Of a DNA stretch of 17,666 nt, positions 1 to 7,117 are shown one piece after another. The notes below the pieces were generated by a model that saw only the letters and a list, made by a program, of their open reading frames with translations, ran no database searches and was not told the DNA's origin. The first letter of the stretch is position 1. Every line of letters begins with the position of its first letter. The translations under genes and the position numbers were made by a program. This DNA is from a bacterium (GTDB lineage: Bacteria; Blakebacterota; Blakebacteria; Blakebacterales; Blakebacteraceae): assembly GCA_025774615.1 (NCBI GenBank), contig JALGVQ010000030.1, positions 1 to 17,666 on the forward strand, in the 5' to 3' direction.

Positions 1-162
1 GGCCGCGACGACCTCTATGTCACCGGGCTGGTATCCGCCAATCTCCCAATGCATCAGGCCGATGGTATCTTGTGGGTTTTTACCCTGGTAATAGTGGATG
101 CCCTGTATCAGGGAACTGGCGCAATTCCCAACGCCGACGATAGCTATCTTGATCTTAGCCAT
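1..162 (-). CDS. ino1: Inositol-3-phosphate synthase, N-terminal part (cut by window edge)
   Basis: The first 54 residues of a protein that continues beyond base 1. It would convert glucose 6-phosphate to 1D-myo-inositol 3-phosphate in the cytosol, the first step of inositol synthesis, using NAD. Seen: an N-terminal Rossmann segment [13 protein letters not shown] (residues 7-19) followed by [20 protein letters not shown] (35-54). This arrangement of a GxGNCASSL loop, a GLMH segment and a DIEVVAA strand is what I know from the short actinobacterial/archaeal form of the enzyme, not the long eukaryotic form. ATG at 162 is preceded by a GGAGA ribosome site at 177-173, 10 bases away. No second gene of the pathway is visible. 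The catalytic half lies outside the window, so activity cannot be judged. Confidence 0.85.
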   Translation of the reverse strand, partial: MAKIKIAIVGVGNCASSLIQGIHYYQGKNPQDTIGLMHWEIGGYQPGDIEVVAA

Positions 163-594
163 TTCTTTTGAGTCTCCAGGCACTTTCGTTCAACGAATGT
201 CATTCTCGGGAAAACCCCGCTGTTCTGATTGATGTCGTTCTGTACAAGATTGATCATCCTTTGTTGGTTTGATCGGCTATCCAGTAGACTTACGTGCAAG
301 CGAAAGTCTGACATTGCACATGGATTTGCAGGTGTCGCAGATCACACAGATGATATGTATGGGACAAATGTCGCGAGAGACAGAATGTTGGGAGCAACCG
401 TGCGAGAGCGATCCCGATGGTGTTTCTAATCCACTGCTATATAGTATACCGCATTGTGTTGCCGATGGAAAGGGCACCTTATCCCCGATTACGCTCTCTT
501 CAGATATCCTTACCTGTCGTTTGCCAATACCCTATCCAGCCTTGTAAACACTACGTTTGTGGCAATTGAGTAGAACCTGCTAGCGACCAAAAGG
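163..594. other. Gene-poor leader region upstream of ino1
   Basis: This is 432 bases with no convincing gene. Short open frames on both strands lack ribosome sites and recognisable protein features. On the minus strand, facing ino1, TATACT (448-443), preceded by GG, could be an extended -10 box about 280 bases before the start codon, but I find no good -35 box. No tRNA, riboswitch or repeat was recognised here. The right edge meets the stub of the tRNA-derived repeat at 595. Confidence 0.4.
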
Positions 595-625
595 TACCGC
601 ATGATTTGGCACATATCTGGCACAC
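595..625 (-). repeat. Stub of the tRNA-Val-derived repeat (arm motif only)
   Basis: Only the distal end of the repeat family remains: a short TACCG..CATG segment and the doubled motif TGGCACATATCTGGCACAC (607-625, written on the plus strand). The CATG before the motif matches the subfamily of the copies at 695-890 and 9962-10099, which have GGAACATGG there. The tRNA half and the ACCGG field are absent. It lies 69 bases left of the first full copy, with a terminator-like hairpin between them. Confidence 0.7.
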
Positions 626-636
626 AAAGAAAAAGG

Positions 637-654
637 ACGTCTTTGATCAGACGT
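637..654 (-). terminator. Rho-independent-type terminator left of the first tRNA-Val half
   Basis: A perfect 6-bp inverted repeat (ACGTCT / AGACGT, 6-base loop). On the minus strand it is followed by CC and then TTTTTCTTT (634-626), the form of an intrinsic terminator. It sits about 40 bases downstream of the CCA end of the tRNA-Val half at 695-744, where a terminator would be expected after a real tRNA gene. None of the other tRNA-half copies was seen to have one. The short stem makes termination efficiency uncertain. Confidence 0.5.
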
Positions 655-694
655 GCCGGAATCAGCGCAACTGGTTACAGTATTTGGAGTTAAC

Positions 695-890
695 TGGTGG
701 GCGATACCGGATTCGAACCAGTGACTTCCTGCGTGTAAGGCAGGCCCGGACCAATATGTCCCCACCGGTCCCAACCGGTCAGTACCGGACAAAACGGCTC
801 CAATAAAGGCTCTGTGATGAGTTAGCGATCGGCCCCAACCGGTCCTGACCGGCCCCTACCGGAACATGGTTTGGCACATATCTGGCACAC
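695..890 (-). repeat. Full-length tRNA-Val(TAC) 3'-half repeat, copy A (196 bp)
   Basis: Read on the minus strand: a doubled TGTGCCA motif (890-872); ACCGG units at 10-bp steps; a middle segment; more ACCGG units; a small hairpin (GGAC/GTCC arms, 748-761); then tRNA sequence from anticodon stem to CCA (744-695). The tRNA part has a CCTGC/GCAGG stem, loop CTTACAC (anticodon TAC, valine), a T arm with loop TTCGAAT, acceptor strand ATCGCCC, discriminator A and CCA. The 5' half of the tRNA is not present, so this is not a functional tRNA gene. The break at the anticodon arm matches a usual tyrosine-recombinase attachment site. The GTTAAC just beyond CCA is shared with copy B only. Confidence 0.85.
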
Positions 891-1054
891 GGATCCATCA
901 CGCCACTACTATCACAGAGACCTGTTGATCCGTTACGCTGGCATAGTACAATCACTGGGCCGCCCCTGAGAAATATTGAGAATCCGAATACGGCTTTTAT
1001 GTTCCCGGGCGCAGGTCCAATACTTACGCTGTCTCCTTCATTAGGAGCAATCGC

Positions 1055-1132
1055 ATGAGTGCTTTTTTACGAAGTATTGCGGGCTTTCTGGTATTGAGTA
1101 TTTCCTTTCACATCATTCTCATCTGCAACTGA
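1055..1132 (+). CDS. Candidate 25-residue hydrophobic peptide or truncated secretion signal
   Basis: ATG preceded by AGGAG at 1043-1047, seven bases away, opens a 25-codon frame. It has a short basic start (MSAFLRS) and then a continuous hydrophobic run (residues 8-24), ending at TGA. It looks like a signal peptide or single membrane segment. The good ribosome site suggests either a real small membrane peptide or the surviving start of a broken exported protein. A +1 frame change after residue 18 would add only about 14 residues before another stop, so no longer protein is easily restored. The base composition changes just after its stop codon, which fits truncation at an insertion border. 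No family recognised. Confidence 0.25.
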   Translation: MSAFLRSIAGFLVLSISFHIILICN

Positions 1133-1288
1133 CGCGCTGGAACTTATATGGTGATGGGCCAGGTCTGCTTGCTCCGAGAATTGGTGGAAGCACCGTTTGC
1201 CACGGTGGAAGAGAAGGCGGAATGTGCGCCGCCCGGAAGCCGTCGATGAAGTAAGCACCATCCATCTGGTCAATGCTTGGGAGCCTTT

Positions 1289-1293
1289 GGGAG
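1289..1293 (+). promoter_or_regulatory. Ribosome binding site that sets the amine oxidase start
   Basis: GGGAG lies seven bases before ATG 1301. The earlier in-frame ATG at 1277 has no such site and would add eight residues before the conserved N-terminal block, so 1301 is preferred. Confidence 0.6.
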
Positions 1294-1300
1294 ACTAATC

Positions 1301-3247
1301 ATGAAGCGAAGCGATCGGGAATTGGGGATGGCTCGCGCCATCACGCGACGCGATTTCATCAGCGGTGTGGGAGTGGCGATCACCGGCTCGACGTTGGTGG
1401 GGCCGTGGACGGCCTCGATATGTGCCCGGGCTGGGGGTGCCGTTGCCGCTGAGGTGCCCGGGCTGGAGCAGGCCGGCGCCTACTATCCACCGGATGAGAT
1501 GGGGATGCGGGGCAGCCACGAAGGATCCTTCGAGGTGGCGCACGCATTGCGCGACGGCGCACGTTGGGACGACCTGGGGCCGGAAGCCGAGACAAACGAG
1601 CAGTACGACCTGGTCGTGGTGGGCGGTGGCCTCAGCGGATTGGCGGCGGCGTACTTCTTCCGTAAAGAGGCCGGACCCGAGGCGCGCATCCTGGTGCTGG
1701 ATAGCTGCAACGACTTCGGGGGGCACGCCACGCGCAACGAGTTTCGTTCGGGGGAGCGCACGCTGTTGATCAACGGAGGCACGATCAACATCGAGGACTT
1801 AAGCACGTACGACGAGCCGTCTCAGGCGATGATCCGCGAACTCGGCATCGACGTCGGGCGATACGCTGAATTCCATGACGCCGAGCTGTACCCGTCGCTG
1901 GGGCTCAAAGGCGGTGTCTTCTTCGACGAGGAAACCTTTGGTGTTGACCGGCTCGTTGTCGGACAGGACGGACTCGAAGTGCACGAATTCCTGGCCATGA
2001 CGCCGCTGTCCGAGCCGGCGCGCAAGGACATCGCACGGCTCTTTGATGACCGGGTGGACTATCTACCAGGTCGATCGCTGGCGGAGAAGACGGACACATT
2101 GAGGCGGATGTCCTATCTCCAGTTCCTCACGGATCTCGTTAAAGTAGATGCCGATGTGGTGCCCTACTTCCAGTCCTGGCGACAGGGATACTGGGGGATC
2201 GGCAATGACGAGCTACCGGCCGAGATGGCCCGGGTGACCGGCTTTCCTGGCTTCCAGGGTATGGGATTCCCCGATTCCGGGCCGAGCGAGGGTGTCTTCC
2301 CCGTCGTTACACCCACCAGCGATCAATACTTCCGATTTCCCGATGGCAGCGCCTCGATAGCGCGTCTACTGGTGAGGAGCATGATCCCCACCGCCGCACC
2401 GGGTGGCAGCGCGGAGGATATCGTGACGGCTCGGTTCGACTACGCGCAGCTCGATCGGGACGGCGCACCCGTGCGGATCCGGCTGAACAGCACGGCCGTG
2501 CGCGTGCAACATGTCGGGGACAATGAAAGCTCGAGAGAGGTGGAGGTGACGTACGTTCGCTCGGGCCGGGCGCGGCGGGTGCGGGGCCGCTCCTGCGTGC
2601 TCGCCTGCTACAACGCCATGATCCCGTACATATGTCCGGAGCTACCCGAGGCGCAGCGCGAGGCGCTTTCTTTTGCCTTGAAGGCGCCCAAAGTGTACAC
2701 CAGCGTGTTGATCCGGAACTGGAAGGCTTTCCAGCGATTGGGGCTCAACCAGGCGTTCTGCCCCGGGAGCTATCACGACAGCGTGGGTCTGGGCGATCCG
2801 ATCAGCATGGGCGAGTATCACTGCCCGCGCACGCCAGACGAGCCGATGGTTTTGCAGCTGTACCGGGTGCCAGTGTATCCGGGATTGCCGGCGCCAGAGC
2901 AGTGGAAGGCAGGGATGTGGGAGTTGCAGACCACGGCCTTCGAAGTGTTCGAACGCAAGGTCCGCGATCAGCTGGGGCGCATGCTCAGCGACGGCGGTTT
3001 CGATCCGGCCCGTGACATCGAGGCGATCACCGTCAACCGCTGGCCCCACGGCTACGGCTTTTACAGCGACCCTACTACCGGAGAGGTTGCGTGGACCGGC
3101 GAGTGGCCGGTACAGGAGCGCCCGTGGCTACGCGCCCGCCAGCCCTTCGGCCGCATCGCCATCGCGAACTGTGACGCCGCGAACAACGCCATGGCCGAAG
3201 CCTCGTTCAGCGAGGCTTACCGCGCCGTCCAAGAGGTGCTTAGATAG
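1301..3247 (+). CDS. Tat-exported FAD-dependent amine oxidase, spermidine dehydrogenase-like
   Basis: 648 residues. The N-terminus carries a twin-arginine signal (TRRDFI, residues 15-20, then a hydrophobic stretch), so a folded, cofactor-loaded protein is exported to the periplasm. A dinucleotide-binding motif VVVGGGLSGLAAA (106-118) and the downstream LDSCNDFGGHATRNEF (133-148) mark an FAD-binding amine oxidase/NAD(P)-binding fold. The segment YYPPDEMGMRGSHEGSFEVAH (61-81) and the C-terminal FGRIAIANCDAANNAMAEA match what I know of SpdH-type spermidine dehydrogenases and relatives of about 630-650 residues. The substrate is inferred from family only and could be another amine. The gene is on the opposite strand from most neighbours and much richer in GC (39 of 60 bases at 2581-2640 versus 29 of 60 at 5461-5520 in the kinase gene), suggesting recent transfer. 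No partner cytochrome gene is adjacent. Confidence 0.8.
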   Translation: MKRSDRELGMARAITRRDFISGVGVAITGSTLVGPWTASICARAGGAVAAEVPGLEQAGAYYPPDEMGMRGSHEGSFEVAHALRDGARWDDLGPEAETNEQYDLVVVGGGLSGLAAAYFFRKEAGPEARILVLDSCNDFGGHATRNEFRSGERTLLINGGTINIEDLSTYDEPSQAMIRELGIDVGRYAEFHDAELYPSLGLKGGVFFDEETFGVDRLVVGQDGLEVHEFLAMTPLSEPARKDIARLFDDRVDYLPGRSLAEKTDTLRRMSYLQFLTDLVKVDADVVPYFQSWRQGYWGIGNDELPAEMARVTGFPGFQGMGFPDSGPSEGVFPVVTPTSDQYFRFPDGSASIARLLVRSMIPTAAPGGSAEDIVTARFDYAQLDRDGAPVRIRLNSTAVRVQHVGDNESSREVEVTYVRSGRARRVRGRSCVLACYNAMIPYICPELPEAQREALSFALKAPKVYTSVLIRNWKAFQRLGLNQAFCPGSYHDSVGLGDPISMGEYHCPRTPDEPMVLQLYRVPVYPGLPAPEQWKAGMWELQTTAFEVFERKVRDQLGRMLSDGGFDPARDIEAITVNRWPHGYGFYSDPTTGEVAWTGEWPVQERPWLRARQPFGRIAIANCDAANNAMAEASFSEAYRAVQEVLR

Positions 3248-3350
3248 GTGATTCAAGCTACCTGTTGAGGGTACGAGGCAGGCTCTCGCTTCTTGATCAG
3301 GTCACCGACTCGCATGTCTCATGGAAGTGTTTGCCTGATTTATAGTTAAC

Positions 3351-3452
3351 TGGTGGGCGATACCGGATTCGAACCAGTGACTTCCTGCGTGTAAGGCAGG
3401 CCCGGGCCAATATGCCCCCACCGGAACAGAGTTTGGCACATATCTGGCACAC
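3351..3452 (-). repeat. tRNA-Val(TAC) 3'-half repeat, copy B (102 bp, internal deletion)
   Basis: Same order as copy A, but shorter by exactly 94 bp. The tRNA half (3351-3400) and hairpin (GGGC/GCCC, 3404-3417) run straight into the last ACCGG and then the doubled TGTGCCA motif (3452-3434). In copy A the first and last ACCGG units start 94 bp apart (764 and 858), so loss between them explains this copy. GGAACAGAG beside the motif places it with copies C and E. The kinase stop codon lies 12 bases to its right. Confidence 0.85.
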
Positions 3453-3464
3453 GAGCAGAGGAGC

Positions 3465-6400
3465 CTAATCGCTCAGATCGGCGTCAAGTACTTCCCTGAC
3501 CTTCTTCGCGATCCCGACCAGAGTGAAGGGCTTCTGGAGCAGATTGACCCCTTCATGCAGTATCCCATGGTGCGCGATAGCATTGTCCGTGTAGCCGCTC
3601 ATATAGAGTACGCGCACGGAGGGATAGGACTCCTGCACGTCTTTGGCCAGTTTCGGTCCATCCATGCCTGGCATCACGACATCCGTCAACAGCAGATCGA
3701 TCGTTCCCTTCCGATCTCCAGCGAAGAGGAGAGCTTCTTTGGCCTCGGCATAGTCGTGTACTTCATACCCCAGATTGGTGAGCACTTCGGCCGCCAGCTC
3801 CCTTACCGTATCCTCATCCTCCACCAGCAGAATGGTCTCTGATCCTGTCGGGAGATCGGCCTCGCCGGCCTCCGTAGGGTCTGCTTCTGCACGTTCCCGT
3901 GTAATAGGCAGGTAGATCTTGAACGTCGTACCGATCCCCTTCTCACTGTAGACATTGATCGCCCCCCCGTTCTGCTTCACGATTCCGAATACCGTGGACA
4001 GGCCGAGCCCTGTCCCGCTCTCTTTCGTAGTGTAGAAGGGTTCGAAGACCTGATCTATGATCTCATCGCTCATTCCGGTGCCTGTATCGGTAATTGCCAG
4101 TCGCGCATAGAGGCCGGGGGTGATATAGGAGTGGGTGTTGATGTAATGCTCGTCTATCTCCACCTGTTCTGTTTCTATCACCAGAGTTCCTCCACGGGGC
4201 ATCGCCTCCCGGGCATTGACGAACAGGTTCATGAGCACCTGGGTCAGCTGTTCCTGATCCATGTAGATGTTGCCGACATCCTCGCCCGGCATGAAGGTCA
4301 ACTTGATATCCTCGCCGATCACCCGATGCAGTATGCTCATGAGACCAGAGATCGTGTCATTGATATCAAAGACGTGAGGCTCGGCGATCTGCTTGCGACT
4401 GAAGGCCAGCAGCTGCTGGGTGAGTCCAGCCGCGTGGGTACCTGCTTTCTTGATATTCAGGATTCGATTGCGGTAAGGGCTCTCGTCAGGCAGATCACCC
4501 AGGATCAGTTCGACGTTCCCGCTTATCACTGTGAGGATGTTATTGAAGTCATGCGCGATCCCACCCGCAAGCCTTCCTATCGCCTCCATCTTCTGGGCCT
4601 GGCGGAACTGGTCTTCCAACTGCTTCTGGTCCGTGATATCCAGGACCGAGGACTGGTAACCGACTATGTCTCCGGACACATTCCTGATGACCGTTGCCAG
4701 CGCATGTGCACTAAAGGTCGTGCCATCCTTCTTCAGGGCGGCGTATTCCCCTTCCCATTCCCCGAAATCGTTCAGCGTGGTGATGATCCGGGTCGCCTCG
4801 ACCTCGGATGCAAGGAAATCACTGATCGGTTTGCCGACTGCTTCTTCCTCACTCTCGTAGCCCCAGCATCTGCAGAAAGCGGCGTTTACATGTGTGAGAA
4901 TGCCCTTGTCGTCTAATGTGCTGTTCGCGGTGAGAGACGACTCGAAAACCTGGTTCTTCAACAACAGTTCAACTTCGGCCTCCTTGCGCTCTGTGATATC
5001 CCGGAATATCTCCAATTTTGAAATGCTGCCGTCCGCGTTATACAGCGGGGAGTCGATCAGATCATAGGTCCTGTCATTCTTTGACGAGTACCATTCCCAG
5101 TGTACGGTCTTCCCGGCCTGGACCTCTTTATTCCGGCACCAGGGACAGACATCTTCCCGGTCGTGGAAGTATGTGTAGCACTTACGGTTCTCGTAGGGGC
5201 CGAAATCTGCAATAAGAACAGGATTCACATACTCGATATCGTAGTCCGGATTCGCTATATAGACACCATCGACCATTGCCTCGAAAATCTGTTTCAGTTT
5301 GTTTCTCTCTGCCCGCAGCTCCTGGTCTATCTGCTTTTTTCTGGTGATGTCCCTGGCTGTTCCGGCCATAGCGAACGGGTTCCCCCGCTCATCTTTCAAC
5401 AACGTCGTTGCCATTGAAGTCAGGAAGGACCTTCCGTCCCTGGTTACATGTCCGACTTCCCCGCTGTGAGTACCGTGCTTCCTGACCTTTTCGTTGAACG
5501 GTAATACTTCATTCTCATTCTGTTCTTTTGTGTGAAAAAGGGAAAGATGGCTGCCAATCAGCTCCTCGGAATTCTGGTAACCGTGCATTTCGCACCAGGC
5601 ATCGTTGACGAACGTAAGAGTACCATCCAGTTCGGCGATCGCCATACCTTCGACCGACTGTTCAACCACGGTTGAAAGTGCTTTGATCGTCTCAAGGGAC
5701 CCCTCCAACTCATCTGCTCTTTCCATGTTATACAGGGCGAATGCGATATCTTCAGCCAGCACCTTGAACAGGGATTGCTCCTCATAATCCGCTACCAGAT
5801 CGGGTGCACAGGTGGCGTTAAGCAAGCCATAGATCGTCCCGTCATGTTCCAATCGGATCGATCTCGATGAATAGCCTTCATTTCCCCCGGCAAGGGGACA
5901 GTCGCCGCAGGTGACAGAAGTATCTTCGATTGTATAAGCTCCATCTTCCTTTATTGCCTTCTCGACACAGACGGGCATTTCGCCACGTTTCAGCCTCTCC
6001 ATCAATGAAGCGAATGGTTTGCCAAAGCCTGCCTCGGTACCTGCAGCGCATATGCCGGAATCATCCAGAAGGATGATCCAGGCAGCCTGATAGCCAGGGA
6101 GCTCAACGAGATTCTCGCAGATTCCCTTCAGTAGTCTGTCTCGGTCACTCTCTACGACGATCAGTCGGTTGATCTTGCGAATGGTTTGGAGGATGAGATT
6201 CAGGTGTTCAATCTTCACCACCCTCAACTCTTTCCCTGTCACGTCCTCTCCGGAACTGAGGGTACCGACGATGCCGCCATCCTCATTCCGGAGAACGGTG
6301 TTGTGCCACGCGATGGTCCTACGCTCTCCATCTTTGGTGATTATTGGAGTGTGATAATACTCAGTCGGTTCGATCTCACCCTCTATCAGGCGATTGAAAA

Positions 6401-6614
6401 CAGAATGTACGTCAGCTCGTATATCTTCGGACACAAATGTATCAAACCAATTGCTGCCGATTATCTCATTCTGTGTATATCCCAGGATGTCGCAGCCCTT
6501 CTGGTTGATCAGGTCCACATTCCCCTCGGAATCAAGGGCTACGAACATGATCCCGGCGATATTCAGGAACTGCTCAATCTCGATCTTTAGTGCATTCCCT
6601 CTTTGAGCCTTCAT
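3465..6614 (-). CDS. Soluble multi-PAS/GAF hybrid histidine kinase with receiver domain
   Basis: 1049 residues, no membrane segment or signal peptide. Order: PAS (about 10-125); GAF (about 135-300, with CGDC at 236-239); PAS (about 310-428); PAS with three cysteines C479, C490, C493 (about 435-545); PAS (about 550-665); HisKA with phospho-acceptor H688 in GGIAHDFNN; ATPase domain with N796/N800, DTGTGM (843-848) and GTGLGLS (867-873); receiver (about 926-1045) with D933, phospho-acceptor D978, S1006 and K1028. All residues needed for autophosphorylation and internal transfer are present. There is no HPt or output domain, so the partner regulator is elsewhere. Ligand unknown. It is the only gene between repeats B and C. 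ATG 6614 follows GGTGGA at a plausible distance; no other in-frame start is better. Confidence 0.9.
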   Translation of the reverse strand: MKAQRGNALKIEIEQFLNIAGIMFVALDSEGNVDLINQKGCDILGYTQNEIIGSNWFDTFVSEDIRADVHSVFNRLIEGEIEPTEYYHTPIITKDGERRTIAWHNTVLRNEDGGIVGTLSSGEDVTGKELRVVKIEHLNLILQTIRKINRLIVVESDRDRLLKGICENLVELPGYQAAWIILLDDSGICAAGTEAGFGKPFASLMERLKRGEMPVCVEKAIKEDGAYTIEDTSVTCGDCPLAGGNEGYSSRSIRLEHDGTIYGLLNATCAPDLVADYEEQSLFKVLAEDIAFALYNMERADELEGSLETIKALSTVVEQSVEGMAIAELDGTLTFVNDAWCEMHGYQNSEELIGSHLSLFHTKEQNENEVLPFNEKVRKHGTHSGEVGHVTRDGRSFLTSMATTLLKDERGNPFAMAGTARDITRKKQIDQELRAERNKLKQIFEAMVDGVYIANPDYDIEYVNPVLIADFGPYENRKCYTYFHDREDVCPWCRNKEVQAGKTVHWEWYSSKNDRTYDLIDSPLYNADGSISKLEIFRDITERKEAEVELLLKNQVFESSLTANSTLDDKGILTHVNAAFCRCWGYESEEEAVGKPISDFLASEVEATRIITTLNDFGEWEGEYAALKKDGTTFSAHALATVIRNVSGDIVGYQSSVLDITDQKQLEDQFRQAQKMEAIGRLAGGIAHDFNNILTVISGNVELILGDLPDESPYRNRILNIKKAGTHAAGLTQQLLAFSRKQIAEPHVFDINDTISGLMSILHRVIGEDIKLTFMPGEDVGNIYMDQEQLTQVLMNLFVNAREAMPRGGTLVIETEQVEIDEHYINTHSYITPGLYARLAITDTGTGMSDEIIDQVFEPFYTTKESGTGLGLSTVFGIVKQNGGAINVYSEKGIGTTFKIYLPITRERAEADPTEAGEADLPTGSETILLVEDEDTVRELAAEVLTNLGYEVHDYAEAKEALLFAGDRKGTIDLLLTDVVMPGMDGPKLAKDVQESYPSVRVLYMSGYTDNAIAHHGILHEGVNLLQKPFTLVGIAKKVREVLDADLSD

Positions 6615-6637
6615 GGCATTCCACCGCCGATCTGCCT

Positions 6638-6652
6638 TGCATCAATGATGCA
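6638..6652. promoter_or_regulatory. Perfect dyad just upstream of the kinase start
   Basis: TGCATCA-A-TGATGCA is a 7-bp perfect inverted repeat around one base, 24 bases before ATG 6614 and 13 bases downstream of the proposed -10 box. It could be an operator near the transcription start, or a hairpin in the mRNA leader. No regulator is identified. Confidence 0.4.
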
Positions 6653-6665
6653 GCAACTTTGCGCG

Positions 6666-6696
6666 ATTATATCTTCTCAGGAATCCCTGGTACCAG
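6666..6696 (-). promoter_or_regulatory. Candidate kinase promoter: consensus -10 with palindrome at -35
   Basis: On the minus strand TATAAT (6671-6666) is a perfect -10 box about 50 bases before the kinase start. At 17-bp spacing the -35 position holds GGTACC, not a TTGACA-like box. That GGTACC is the centre of a perfect 10-bp palindrome CTGGTACCAG (6696-6687). A consensus -10 with a palindrome replacing the -35 box suggests control by a dimeric regulator. This is inferred from sequence only. Confidence 0.45.
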
Positions 6697-6857
6697 CACT
6701 TTCACCTGCCCGGTGGATATCATCCCTGCCCGGTTCTGGAGGCGGCATCCCAACCCCATGCCTTATGCAGATTCAATATTCAGTGGTTATATCAATAATC
6801 CGCTTCGCTGATAGTGGTAGGTACTTTATGCAATCTGTTGCGGATACTTGAGATATC

Positions 6858-7053
6858 TGGTGGGCGATACCGGATTCGAACCAGTGACTTCCTGCGTGTA
6901 AGGCAGGCCCGGGCCAATATGCCCCAACCGGTCCCAACCGGTCAGTACCGGACAAACCGGCTTCAGTAAAGGCTCTGTGACGAGTCAGCGATCGGCCCCA
7001 ACCGGTCCTGACCGGCCCCTACCGGAACAGAGTTTGGCGCATATCTGGCGCAC
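6858..7053 (-). repeat. Full-length tRNA-Val(TAC) 3'-half repeat, copy C (196 bp)
   Basis: Same length and order as copy A: tRNA half 6858-6907; hairpin GGGC/GCCC (6911-6924); ACCGG units; middle segment; second ACCGG field; doubled arm motif (7053-7035). Here both halves of the arm motif carry the same change (TGTGCCA to TGCGCCA). The 13-mer GCCCCAACCGGTC occurs twice, at 6921 and 6995, 74 bp apart, which explains the shorter copy E. The PQQ lipoprotein stop lies 64 bases to its right. Confidence 0.85.
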
Positions 7054-7117
7054 GGAAGTATTCCTACCTCGATAATCACAAACTCAGGTAATGACCAGAC
7101 CAGGCTGTGGGTCGATA

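Larger units (their letters stand above)
891..1300. other. Region between repeat A and the amine oxidase gene
   Basis: This is 410 bases holding one small candidate ORF (1055-1132, listed separately). From about 1133 onward the DNA becomes visibly richer in G and C, like the amine oxidase gene that follows and unlike the stretch before it. The minus-strand frame across 1067-1273 and the plus-strand frame that stays open from 1133 to about 1248 show no ribosome site or recognisable family. No promoter could be assigned for the downstream gene. Confidence 0.35.

Noticed and set aside
229-547. Plus-strand frames of 66 and 92 codons upstream of ino1
   Set aside because: They overlap each other in different frames, lack ribosome sites, and show no protein-like composition or recognisable family.
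695-744. Functional tRNA-Val gene
   Set aside because: Only anticodon arm to CCA is present. No matching 5' acceptor strand and D arm directly precede it in any copy.
580-792. Minus-strand frame of 70 codons; similar frames at 6773-6955, 6963-7304, 13237-13569 and 13454-13657
   Set aside because: All read through the tRNA-derived repeat (LHAGSHWFESGIAHQ and RIRYRPP are translations of tRNA sequence). They have no ribosome sites and are shared only because the DNA repeats.
800-842. Diverged tRNA 5' half in the middle of the repeat (GGGCCGAT ... AGAGCC on the minus strand), making the repeat a split tRNA
   Set aside because: Similarity to the expected GGGCGAT ... AGAGC is loose, has an extra base, forms no proper D stem, and the segment is absent from copies B and E. 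It may be a relic but cannot be supported by eye.
764-862. CRISPR array
   Set aside because: The ACCGG units are 5 bp at 10-bp steps with no spacers, and no cas genes are visible.
4131-4916. 261-codon plus-strand frame opposite the kinase gene
   Set aside because: It is fully antisense to well-conserved kinase domains with intact catalytic motifs, so it is a shadow of that gene. The same holds for 13848-14630 opposite the patatin gene.
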